The translations under genes and the position numbers were made by a program. A model generated the notes under the pieces. That model saw only the letters and a list, made by a program, of their open reading frames with translations. It ran no database searches and had not been told where the DNA came from. 64,000 nt of DNA from Exophiala sp. HKRS030 (taxonomy: Eukaryota; Ascomycota; Eurotiomycetes; Chaetothyriales; Herpotrichiellaceae): positions 62,001-126,000 of the forward strand of contig JAHWDD010000004.1 in the NCBI GenBank assembly GCA_023897205.1, read 5' to 3'. Shown here one piece after another: positions 52,704 to 62,715 of the stretch; the first letter of the stretch is position 1, and every line of letters begins with the position of its first letter.

Positions 52704-54398
52704 TCACCACCGGTCAACAATCAGCCTTGCAACATTCATGCCAGCCAACGCCGATGTTTCCATTGTTGAGATGAAACTCTCCATTCCGGATAGATACCAG
52801 ATGCCAGCGTCACGACTCGTGTCCGTGTCGGTGTCAGTCTTGGCTTTGGTCTCGGTCTGCAGTGCGAACTCGAAGTTCTCGAATTCGCGGCGGGGCGTTT
52901 CAACCGGGTAGCTGTGCCAGAGTTTATGGTGGTGCCATGTTATCGCGGTGGTTGGGAGGTTGGTTATTGGGTCGTAGTCATCGTCATCACTGGAAGAGGT
53001 GGATGAGGAAGATGAGGAAGTTGGAGAGGAGTAGGGGATGTCGAAGACTTGTGCGAGCCAGGATGCTCGGAGCGGAGCGGGACTGAAGAACTTGTATAAG
53101 TATTGCGGTTGGTTTGGGTAGAAGGGTACGTCGGTCAGGACGCGGAGGGTGCTAATCGAGAAGAAGTTTGGGCCGTCACTGCTGCTAGACGAGGAGGACG
53201 ATGGCGGTGGTAGGGTGGTCAGGACCGAGGAAGGGACGTCTTCTGGGTCGGCGAGGTTGAAGAATGATGGGGATAAACGGTGAGGTGTTGCAAGGAGGGT
53301 GACGTGCAGACCGACATAAGGAATTGGCTTGGGAGGAGATATCAAGGGAGGGGATATGGTGAGGTTTGAGAATTGATACGGGGTCGCGAGGACGACGGTA
53401 TCGTATGCTTCTTCGTGGATTTCTTGAGCCAGGAACCGAGCCTCGAAGGATTCTGAACCGGGAAGAGTCACGAGGTGGAATTTCTTCGTCACCTCGTCTC
53501 TTACCACTTCTGTGACGGTCGTATTGAGGAAGATGCGATCAGCAGAGAGCTTTGCCATGGTGTCGAAGATCTGCCAGTTACCGCCCTCCACAGCATTTGC
53601 GCCTTCAATGGCCATGCACACCAACGTCTCAAGACCGTGGATCGAGTCGAGATTCGATGCGTAGTTCACCCGTGTTGAGGCCTGGACGATCTCGCGGCTG
53701 AACTTCTCCGACACGCCGGCATTATTCAATACTTCTGTACCCGTGATACTGGTGTAGTCCAACAAACCCGTGTCCTCGATGGCCTCCTGCAGGCTGGAGA
53801 ATGGGAACACCGGAGGACGGTAGAAGTTGAGGAATGAAGAGACCGCAGCTTTAGTCACTCTCTGTGTCCGTATAGGTGCAAGTCCATAGCGCCAGATTAA
53901 CTTGACAATCTCCCACCATCCTCGAGCAGAGGAGCGATCGTCGTCATCCTGCTCGACCTTGAATACGAACGACGTGCCGTCCCAAATGCCAAGTTCATAT
54001 TTCGCATCCGCCGGCTTCTCGTATATGTTCACCGAAGAAGTCAGGTTGAAGTCCCGGGTAGCATTGTAGAGTATTTCATTTATGGTGACGAAGATGCTTC
54101 CACCTAGCTCGACGGGGTATTGTGGGAGCGAGAAGGCATTGACGGTGGTAGTGCGGCCGCCGATATATGGGTTGCGGTCGAAGATGGTGATGTGTAGCGG
54201 GACTGGTTCAGGAAGTTCAGATACGTATTTCCGTAGATGATACGACAGCGATGTTCCACCGGCGCCAGCACCGATTATGGCAACTCGTTTGTGAGGGAGG
54301 GAAACAGGTTCTTGGTTCTGGATTGGATGTTGGTGGATGTCGGCGAGGATGAGGGAGATGTAGGAGAGGATGACATAGAGTGGCAGAATTGACAACAT
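52704..54398 (-). CDS. Prenylcysteine oxidase/lyase (FAD-dependent)
   Basis: Single exon, 564 residues. A signal peptide is clear (MLSILPLYVILSYISLILAD), followed by the FAD dinucleotide-binding loop VAIIGAGAGGTSLSYHLRK and the substrate-side motif FDRNPYIGGRTTTV. The middle carries VELGGSIFV and the prenylcysteine-lyase region (ASTRVNYASNLDSIHGLETL). The enzyme oxidises farnesyl- or geranylgeranyl-cysteine left after prenylated proteins are degraded, releasing the aldehyde, cysteine and peroxide, probably in a lysosome/vacuole-like compartment. Three low-complexity tracts, poly-Ser twice and a Thr-Asp repeat near the C-terminus, are fungal insertions. The conserved C-terminal FAD block (WYLSGMESFISTMETSALAG) is intact. 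Confidence 0.92.
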   Translation of the reverse strand: MLSILPLYVILSYISLILADIHQHPIQNQEPVSLPHKRVAIIGAGAGGTSLSYHLRKYVSELPEPVPLHITIFDRNPYIGGRTTTVNAFSLPQYPVELGGSIFVTINEILYNATRDFNLTSSVNIYEKPADAKYELGIWDGTSFVFKVEQDDDDRSSARGWWEIVKLIWRYGLAPIRTQRVTKAAVSSFLNFYRPPVFPFSSLQEAIEDTGLLDYTSITGTEVLNNAGVSEKFSREIVQASTRVNYASNLDSIHGLETLVCMAIEGANAVEGGNWQIFDTMAKLSADRIFLNTTVTEVVRDEVTKKFHLVTLPGSESFEARFLAQEIHEEAYDTVVLATPYQFSNLTISPPLISPPKPIPYVGLHVTLLATPHRLSPSFFNLADPEDVPSSVLTTLPPPSSSSSSSSDGPNFFSISTLRVLTDVPFYPNQPQYLYKFFSPAPLRASWLAQVFDIPYSSPTSSSSSSTSSSDDDDYDPITNLPTTAITWHHHKLWHSYPVETPRREFENFEFALQTETKAKTDTDTDTSRDAGIWYLSGMESFISTMETSALAGMNVARLIVDRW

Positions 54399-54881
54399 GG
54401 CTACATGCCTGACTGCAAAATGTCAGTCCGGGTCTGTGATAGACAGATGCATCATGGTCCCGAGCCCTGACAGGCTGTCACATATATAGGTAGCACTATG
54501 TAGAGGAGGTGTGGGTGCGGTGCGGTACGGTGCGGTGGTGTGAGATGCCGATCATCCTGCAGCCTTGCCGTTCCTGGGGAAATGTTTGTCGAGTTTGCAC
54601 TCAGCCTCGTCATCTGAATCTTGACATGTGACAAATCGTTGGATCACCTCGAGCCGAATTCCCTATTTAAGATGGGGCCGGGATTCTATGCTGCATCTCG
54701 ATACTAGACACCGGTCTATAATATATGTTTCGTATTGTAAAGCGCTAGACGCAGAAATCATACGCAACTCAAGGCTATGGATGAATCTTGAGTGAGAGCC
54801 CGCTCCGATGCCGCTTAACATGTTAAATGCCAAACTAAAGGTTCCCCCCAGCGCTCATGCCCCTCCGCCCTTCCCCTTGGG
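54399..54881. other. Intergenic region between prenylcysteine oxidase and the deoxyribosyltransferase-like gene
   Basis: No gene recognised. GTGCGGTGCGGTACGGTGCGG at 54514-54534 is a short pentamer repeat. Confidence 0.55.
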
Positions 54882-55628
54882 CTAGAGAAGTCCCTTGGCT
54901 TCTTTGTCCTTGCATAGCTTAGCAAGAGCCTCTATGTTTCCCTGATCGCCTCCATCTCTGAAGCCCGGCATCAACGCCAGCCAGTGATAAACACTCTCCC
55001 TCAGTTCTTTGGGTAACCGTGGGGGTTGACTAAGCACTTGATCAAAGCCATCTACCACTTTCTGTGCGATCCCTTCGATGGCGAACTCTCCCGGATTGGC
55101 CGTCTCACCCGCTTCAAGCGCCTGTGCCAAGCCAGACTTGTATTCCACCATTGCGTTGACTGCGATCCCTACAGTCCTAGGCCAGCTGGAACTCATCAAA
55201 TTCCACGAATCACCTTTTCCGTCTTGGTCGCCCGAGACACGAAAGTCTGTTCGTAGAATCACGGTCGGAATATCAGCCATCTTTGAGACCATATATTCGA
55301 CCACAGTTCCTGCGTCCAACTCGGTTCCGTCGTATGTGAACAACGCCAAGTCGCAATTTAGTAGCGCACGTAGATCCTCATCTCGAATAGAGTGTGGTGT
55401 CAGATCTCGCTGTTCTAGATCTTGTGGTAGTACAGGGACGTATTTTCCGGATGATCGTTTGGATATCGCTTTCGAGAGTAAGACGTTGGTGTGGAGTTCT
55501 GCTAGAGTGAATAATGGGCCGGCATGATAGTAAGTGTAAGATGTTGGTGGATTGGAGATGGGTGGTTGCGATGGGTCAAACGATCTGTGTGTGTCGAGTA
55601 TTGCGTTGACGATCTCTTGTTCAGCCAT
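54882..55628 (-). CDS. Nucleoside 2-deoxyribosyltransferase-like protein
   Basis: Single exon, 248 residues from the ATG at 55628; the frame is open upstream to 55778, but that extension is unconserved. The fold is that of nucleoside 2-deoxyribosyltransferases and RCL/DNPH1. The N-terminal YYHAGPLFTLAELHTN at 33-48 is the nucleotide-sugar site, and LALFTYDGTELDAGTVVEYM at 94-113 carries the Asp-x-Gly-Thr block with the likely nucleophile Glu111. TVILRTDFR is the usual strand after it. Members either swap bases between deoxynucleosides or hydrolyse deoxynucleoside monophosphates, giving nucleotide salvage or clean-up. Which reaction applies here cannot be told. No signal peptide. Confidence 0.85.
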   Translation of the reverse strand: MAEQEIVNAILDTHRSFDPSQPPISNPPTSYTYYHAGPLFTLAELHTNVLLSKAISKRSSGKYVPVLPQDLEQRDLTPHSIRDEDLRALLNCDLALFTYDGTELDAGTVVEYMVSKMADIPTVILRTDFRVSGDQDGKGDSWNLMSSSWPRTVGIAVNAMVEYKSGLAQALEAGETANPGEFAIEGIAQKVVDGFDQVLSQPPRLPKELRESVYHWLALMPGFRDGGDQGNIEALAKLCKDKEAKGLL

Positions 55629-56168
55629 TTTCCAATAGATTGTCGGTGGTAGAATAGAGAAAGACGCGTCGCGGGTAGAGGAACAGAAGAGACTTGGATA
55701 TGTCTGCCTATAGATGCCTAGTATATCGTAGGGTGTCATCAGGCTGAAACCCCAAGAAAATACGCGTTCTACAGCCAATCACAATTCTGATTCTGTGAAA
55801 GAGCCTGCATGATTTCAAATGACATCAACATATAGAACTCGACTAACTTTAGCACGTCATTCTAATTCTACTTCCAACAACATCGATCACTTTCAGCAAA
55901 ACTATCGCGTTCATCATTATAGCATCCAGGTGGCATCACATAGCTAGGTGGACCTTGACCGAGCGTTGACACCGGGAAGTTTGACCATGGCTCCGTGGCG
56001 TTCTATACAGAAGTCTAAGACCCAGCGGCCTTCCAGATGTGATCTACCACTAAACAGTATCTCAATGCTATCGACGCCACGGTCTTGCAGCACTTGGTAT
56101 TCTCGTCGACAATGAGTCTATCAACAAGCCGAATGCTTTACCCACCGCATAACACTACTGACTGGCTT
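55629..56168. other. Intergenic region upstream of the deoxyribosyltransferase-like gene
   Basis: No gene recognised. Confidence 0.6.
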
Positions 56169-57760
56169 TCAATCGTCTTGGGGATACCTAATCTCCAAAA
56201 CACTAGTCCAGTCGCCTTGCTTACACACATATTGACACAAGTGGTCTTCTAGCTCTGTAATGGGGAAATATTTGCTTCTCCATCGCCGGAAAGTCTCTGC
56301 TTTGCCAGTGTCAACGCTAACGCTCACATCCTCCCGTGTGGCGCAGTACTCGCCCACAAAATTTAACACTATCGCATTAGGATGAATCCTCACGGCGTCG
56401 AATATTGCCTTATAATTCTGTCCCTGTGGCTGGCTTTCGGTGTAAAAGTCACATCTTATCATCCCAAGATACTTCAATTCTGGGCAACGAGCCAGAAATT
56501 TGGCCATGGCAGGCCCTGGCGCCAAGATCCCCTCAAAGAAGACACGCTTGAGCCTTGGAAAAACTAGGTCGGCCATCGGCGTGATATCCCAATCTCCAGT
56601 CCAATCATCGGCATCTCCCTCCAACCAGATGTCTTCAAGACTATTGTGAGCCTTGCCGAAAATCAAGGGGAGGATTTTGTCGGCATCATTGACACAGTTT
56701 TGGGCGCTGTATGAATTCCAGGCGTCGTTCAGATCTGGGTCTTCTGTACGGTACCACATCAATGGAATAGATCTGAACTTGGACAGTTTCCCCAAATCTA
56801 ACTGTTCCCAAGAAGGCATATGCTGATCATCCCGACGAATTATGATCTCATGATCGAGGTAAAGTTCTCGGATGCTTCTTTTGCCCGCGGCTTTCAAGCA
56901 ATGAATGGCCTTCTGGACGAGCATGTTGTTCGATGATATTGCTGCCTTTCTCAACAACCGCTGGGCTCCCTGAGAATTGCCGCAAAGCGTCACAATCAAG
57001 TTCTGCCGCTCGTCGTAGAACTCCCGCGGCAAATTCTCATCCCAAAACTCAAAGACGAACATGTCGGCTTTGGTGAATGCGGTGAGTACTTCAGTCCAAA
57101 TAGTACACAAATCCTCCTGTACAGCCTCGTCATCGGATCGTGCAAACTCAGAGTATGCCGAGAAAAGGGATCTGACATCTCGACCCAGACCAAAGTTTTC
57201 GCCGAGCAGTGGGACGCTCGGCAGGAAAGGCCGCAGATTGTTGTCCAACATAATCTGTGCAACATCGTTCTGCTCGGCATAGATCTTCATAAATGAAGTA
57301 AAGTCGAGAGAGGACAAGAATGGTGAGACGGAGAAGAACACTTCCCTGACCGAATGGGCGACGCGCAAAAGCGATTCCCTCTTCTCAACAAGACGGGTCA
57401 AACCTTCTTTGGTGGCATACAGTCGAATCTGACCGAAGAGCGCTTTCTTTATACTGCACGAAGTCTCGAACGCTCGACTGGTCAAACGGATATTCTTCAG
57501 GAAGTCTCTATACCTAGAAAGAGTATAAGTCATATCATGAGTTCTTCATGGGACTTACTTCGCCTTGGTCATATCGCTTACCAGGTATCTTCCACGTCAC
57601 CGAGATCACCCAATGCCTCAGCTATGGCATATTGGATGTCATACGGAAGCGCGTCGAGGCTTTCAGGCCTCTCGTCTTGAGTGATAAGGCTGGAGAGCTT
57701 TGTCAGCCCCGCTCCAACCACTCTCTGGTGTTCCTTGGATTCCGGAGTGGGTTCATCCAT
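56169..57760 (-). CDS. F-box-like protein
   Basis: Two exons, 57760-57582 and 57513-56169, joined by a 68-nt intron (GTAAGC...TTCTAG) that splits a Trp codon. The product has 507 residues. The N-terminus holds an F-box-like stretch, LDALPYDIQYAIAEALGDLG, continuing across the splice as VEDTWYRDFLKNIRLTSRAF, and the rest is made of leucine-rich-repeat-like units (LEDIWLEGDADDW, FPRLKRVFFEGILAP, CPELKYLGMIRCDFY). This is the same general class as the gene at 36.2-37.8 kb, but the two are not close copies. Members of these large fungal families are thought to be substrate receptors of SCF ubiquitin ligases. The frame is intact. Confidence 0.82.
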
Positions 57761-58378
57761 GATTTCGGTATCACTACAGTTCGAGTACGGATTTGGATAT
57801 TAAACACTCTCAATCTGCGGCGTTCGAGATGCTCAGAGCGTTCGGTATCAATTTGGGTACCAAAGGAGCTTCCATTTTCTTCATGATTCAAGCAAATTTA
57901 TATCGTCTCAGAGGATTCAACTGCTTGAGTCATTCGAAGTTTGGTCATTATTGAGAAGGCCTGCGACACGCTTCCTCTGTCAGAGGATGTGAGTCTCGCA
58001 CGTGAGGAGCTTCTTATGACTGGCTCAAGCGTGGAATTTCGCAACCTTGTCAACGCTGAGGAGAGATGTGAGACACCTTCTTGATGACTTGTGGTTGATA
58101 TTGAAACATATACACTTGGCTTCCCCTCAACGAACCCATGATTCAAGAGATTTTGAGGATGCTCTCAAGGCTCTCGATGCTGAGCTAGACCTTTGCATAT
58201 GCCAGACTGGACCATATTTCCAGGACTTGAGGTGCTCTGATGATTAGGTCGTGGGAGCTTCACCAGGGCTATTGAATATTGGCCAGGATGTATGCGTCCG
58301 CCCTTCAAGCAGGTCTCATCACCGGTTGCGTACATCGGACATAGGAGACGAATTTCCCCATGCTGCTTATGTGGTTAC
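57761..58378. other. Interval between the F-box gene and the dead dehydrogenase
   Basis: No supported gene; a minus-strand frame at 57898-58146 is unrecognised. Confidence 0.5.
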
Positions 58379-59172
58379 CTATATCAAGAAAGACCCTCCA
58401 TCACTCCTGATGACAGTTCCGGTGACATCGTGATCCTTCATGACATACAGATGGCTCTCGACTACATCCTCGACACGCCCTACCGATCCCAGCGGGACAG
58501 CCTTCGTCACCTATTCATATAATGCATTCACGCATTCCTTATTCCCAAGACTTTCAAACCATCTCCCCCTGGCGATAAAACCGGGAGATATCAAGTTCAC
58601 CCTGAGTAGCTTCAATTCGAGCGCCAGGCCTCTAACCATGCCGTGAATTCCTGCGGCATATGTGCCGCCAACGCTCAAATCGGGAAGAGGTTTCTCGGAA
58701 ACGGATCCGGTAGTGAGAGTGATGGAACTTGCAAGGCCCGAGCTGAAGTGTTTGGCACCAGGTTTTGCGATGAAGTAGGAGCTAGGAATTGGATCGGCGT
58801 GATCTCCTTGAAATCAACAACGGAAACTTCTGACGGAGGTCTTCATGCCGACGGAATATCCGCAGTGAAGATAATGGGATCAATGGGTTGGACGATCTTG
58901 GCGACTAGTTGTTTGATATTGACTTCGACAGTATCTTCGTCCGACAGGTCATAAGCTAGTCCAGTGATCTGAGTAGCTGTGTATTTCTATGACGATCTTA
59001 AGCGGGAGACGGCAGAGTCTATCTTTTCTTGCTTCGAGGAGGAAGTGTAAACGTGTGATACACGGTGTTCGATTACAGCTTCGGCAACACCAAACCCAAT
59101 TCCAGACGTTCCTCCCACAATAAGGACGACGGCGCCAACGAGTTTTTGGATGTACTTGTTGTTAGGCGCCAT
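58379..59172 (-). pseudogene. Dead short-chain dehydrogenase/reductase (SDR)
   Basis: The minus strand keeps an SDR in three frames. From 59172 MAPNNKYIQKLVGAVVLIVG leads to the cofactor motif GGTSGIGFG and VYTSSSKQEKIDSAVSRL. Another frame gives AYDLSDEDTVEVNIKQLVAK and IVQPIDPIIFTAD, stopped by TGA near 58845. A third gives LASSITLTTGSVSEKPLPDL, GTYAAGIHGMVRGLALELK and VNLISPGFIA, and the end reads GRVEDVVESHLYVMKDHDV then TVIRSDGGSFLI with the stop at 58381-58379. At least two frameshifts and internal stops show it is inactive. The family is the small cytosolic SDR group of fungi with the RSDGG C-terminal block; substrate unknown. Unlike the single missing-base genes, it carries several different lesions. 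Confidence 0.82.
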
Positions 59173-61279
59173 ATCTCTTAAAGAGACGCGAGGACTCCGC
59201 TATTGTTCTGGGTCTGTAAGCCAAGTCAGTGTCGGGGTGAATTAAGGGCAGATGGTGACCTGTCGGCAACGGGAAGACTGCAGTATAAACATAATAGCCT
59301 GGTCTCACAGAAGCCTCAAACCATATAGCAACCTAGACCACCTCCGTAAGCAGGGAATTGTCTCTGCGGATGACCGGCAAATACTGACGAATGAAATCTC
59401 TGGGGAGTCCTTGTTACCAAGCTGCGGACTTACCTGTCTCCTAGCCTGTGATAACGCCATTTTCCTGCAGGAAACTGATGTGAAGTCCCGGAAAGATGTT
59501 AAGTCCGTCATGTATGGAGTTGGTGCTGTGCTGCATTCGATCTCAATCCAGTCACAAGTTTCTCCCTTGAAGTGCAGTTGAATGGCCGCGTACAAGGACT
59601 GTGATGCTGGTGATCAAGCGAGGACTGATTGCGCTATCCAAGATCAATGCAGCTGAAATTAAATACATTTTTCAACTAGTGAAAGTGTTGGTTTCAGCCC
59701 TTAGAAAGCCATCTTAAGGCCTCCGACTCCCCATTACCTGTTAAAAGGTGCAGAAGAGGAAGGCGTCTGCTCCTCCATGAGGGCAAAATCGTGCCACATG
59801 ACAAGCACCTAGGCTGACAAAATAGCTTTTGCATAGGGAACTGGGTCTGAGAGTAGCAGACCCGAGGCTCCACGATGGAAAGTCTTGTCCTATATTCCTC
59901 CCGTATTGAGGCGAGATAGACTGCAACTATATCGACTTGCGGGAAGTTGTTGCCGCAAAGGCATCCTTGAGAAGGTCTCAGGAGTCAAGAATCGGTAATG
60001 TAGGCTTGCAATTGCACATGATCTAGGAGAAGGCGGCACGAACTTGGCTCGATGCTGAGAAATAGCTTCAGTTGAACCGATTTTCGGTTGAAATGTCAAT
60101 TTTGCTTGCTTCCAAATGGGCACGGACTGCGCAGTGCGAAATCCGGGGCGTGACGAGTAGGGAAAGATCGACGAAAAGATCGACTCTCATTTTCCGACCC
60201 GATCCAATATTCTGGCGTTATATGAACACCAGGTCCCTTTGTTTTAGGATTGTGAATAAACCTGTGTCGTTGCTTCTCACCACAGGATCAAAGTCACGAC
60301 GACTGCAAAGGTGGCCCTGCTCCGCGTCATAGCGATCTTCTTACCTCTTAATGAAAGGTAGTCCCCCAAACCCCGAGAGTCAGTGCGTTGGACTAACGAG
60401 GAGTCATCATTCTCTTCTGATAATGGAAGACTCAACGCAGTCGAGCACATACCATGACCATCGAGTCTGTGAAGAAACTCATGTTACTTGGAAGGTCCAC
60501 AAAGACATGACCACAGCGATCGGCTTTGTTAGGAGCATCTCTTGGCAGGATAGTGGGAGTAAAATCTGTAGGAGATCGATACTGGATTGTCTATCTAGAG
60601 AATCTAAGTGAGAGCGACTTGTGGCGGATATCATTTCCGCCAAAGTGCGCTGCCTGAGAGCGTCTTGGCATTCTATCAGTAGTTAATTGCACCACAACTC
60701 TGGGGATGCACCACCGTGAATGGGATGCAACCACCCAGCATCCTCGGTCCAGCTGATGACGTCGATACTTTGTTTTTTCCCGACTGGATGATTGGCTCGC
60801 CGCTTTACTCCCGGCGACTTGCTGCCTTAACCGGCCCCTGGTCAACGACGCCTCTCATCCTGCATCCACTGCATCATCCTGCAGCTTGGGAAATAAGAGT
60901 GCCAACCGGTCAACCTCCGGCAGCAATATAACAATTCACGGCTACAAGGCACTGAAAAGAGTATATATGAGCAAGATGAATATGACAAGTCGGTGCACTA
61001 TCCTCGCTGCTTTCGTCTGTTGTTCGTGTTGATTTCCAACATGCAGCGTATACCCAGGTAAGCGATCAATAGACTACTGGATAAGAATAGACAACACTCG
61101 ATCATAGACATCTATATACGGCCCCGATGTCCAGGCATCGAGTATCGAGAGATCTCGTCTCCTTCGCAATATAACAAACAATTTTGTATTCTTCCAAGGT
61201 TCCATCGAGATACCATCATCCCATATCACCCCCAGGACGACCCTTTCCCATCCCAAACCAATCACACTCTGACCCAAAC
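59173..61279. other. 2.1-kb interval without a recognised gene
   Basis: Short frames on both strands (for example minus 59305-59595, with YAAIQLHFKGETCDWIEI) suggest decayed coding DNA, but I could not assign any. The last 200 nt are the promoter side of the oxidoreductase gene. Confidence 0.5.
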
Positions 61280-62265
61280 ATGTCCTCAACAATGCAGGCC
61301 ATCGTCATCCCGCGCTTCGGTGGACCGTCGGTGCTTTCATCGCAACAAGTCCCCAAACCCACGGCTACACCAGGCTTCGTGCTCATCCACGTGAAAGCCT
61401 TTGGCCTGAACCACGCCGAAATGCATATGCGACGCGGCGAATGGGACGAATGCAACGCGATCTCGGGTCTCGAATGTGTCGGAACCGTGTCTGCCGATCC
61501 CACGGGAACATTCCCCCAGACACCGCCGTCGCGGCCGTCATGGGTGGCATGGGCCGCAACCGACCAGGGGGTTATGGGGAGTACGTTAACGTGCCGGTTG
61601 AGAATGTCGTCGCGGTCCAGACGGGGCTCTCCTGGGCGGACCTCGCCGCTCTGCCGGAGGTGTATTCCACCGCCTATACGTGCGTGCATACCATCCTTGA
61701 TGTACAGGCGGGTGAGCGCGTGCTGGTGCGTGGCGCGACGAGCACAATTGGGCAGGCCGCGGTGCATCTTGCCGTTAGTGCGGGGGCGAGAGTGTCGGGG
61801 ACGACGAGGCGGGAAGGCCGGTTCCAGATGCTGCTGGACATGGGCGTGGAGAGCGCGGTGCTCGAGGAGGATGTGCTCGCCACGCAGTTTGCGCCGGATC
61901 GCAAATTCGACAAGACGCTCAATCTTGTCGGGAACCGCGTGCTGCTTGATTCAATCCGCGCGACGCGCCCGGGAGGTCGCATGCTACAGGCCGGCTGGCT
62001 GGGCGGGTTGGCGCCTGTGAAGGACTTTAATCCCATGATCCAGATGGACAGTGGTGTGCATTTCAGTCTGTTCCATAGCAAGAATCTTGGGAGTGCCGAG
62101 TTCCCTATGAGTGGGATTCCGCTGCAGGACATCGCGGACAAGATTGAGAGAGGGGAGTGGAATGCGAAGCCAAGCCACGTCTTTGAGGTCAATAATATCG
62201 TAGATGCTCATGCCCTGTTAGAGAGCCATGACGCGGGTGGAAAAATTGTCATTGTGAGATCTTGA
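61280..62265 (+). CDS. Zinc-free MDR/quinone-oxidoreductase-like enzyme, frameshifted
   Basis: One exon. From the ATG at 61280 it opens MSSTMQAIVIPRFGGPSVLS, a GroES-like N-terminal domain of the medium-chain dehydrogenase family (FVLIHVKAFGLNHAEMHMRR, GLECVGTVSADP). After GTFP the frame shifts by one base; the C run at 61513-61517 has five C where six keep the frame. It then reads DTAVAAVMGGMGRNRPGGYG, the NADPH domain with ERVLVRGATSTIGQAAVHLA, and ends EVNNIVDAHALLESHDAGG, stopping at 62265. With one base restored it has 328 residues. No zinc ligands are seen, so quinone or enone reduction is more likely than alcohol oxidation. The DNA is GC-rich with many CG-ending codons, unlike the flanking DNA. 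Confidence 0.85.
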
Positions 62266-62289
62266 ACATATACATACTTAGGTATTGTG

Positions 62290-62715
62290 AGGAGCAAAAC
62301 TGCAAAAACTCGGTATAAGTAAGCCGAGTGTTACGATTCGTTCCCGTAAGGTTACTAGTCGCCAAGGGTTCTCCTTAGAAGAGGGTAGTATTACAGAGTA
62401 GTCTTCGAGAGATATAGTATAGAACGAGGTGTCGTGTATAAACGAACTATCTGTATCCTAAAACATAGGGGTAGGATAATAAACTAAGTTAACTACGTTT
62501 CTTCCTCTCCCTAGAGGGAACGGTATCTATATAGTAGTAAGCGTCTCTCTGTATAATATCTTAGCTTAATATATTAATATATTACTATATCGCTAAAGCC
62601 TTATTCCGGTACCCTAGTATTTATACTAAATTATCGAGCTACCTTCTCCTTCTAGCTAGTATAACTAATTAGTTATAAGAGATTCTGTAGATTAGGCTAT
62701 AGGTCTCCTACCTGA
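62290..62715. mobile_element. AT-rich, RIP-like repeat remnant
   Basis: About 425 bp rich in TpA and poor in CpA/TpG, with the same texture as the block at 2.2-4.2 kb, starting just after the oxidoreductase stop. No transposase or reverse-transcriptase motif could be read. The block's sharp start and end suggest a piece of a mutated repeat; a solo LTR is possible (TGTTACGATTCG at 62329) but unproven. Confidence 0.5.
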
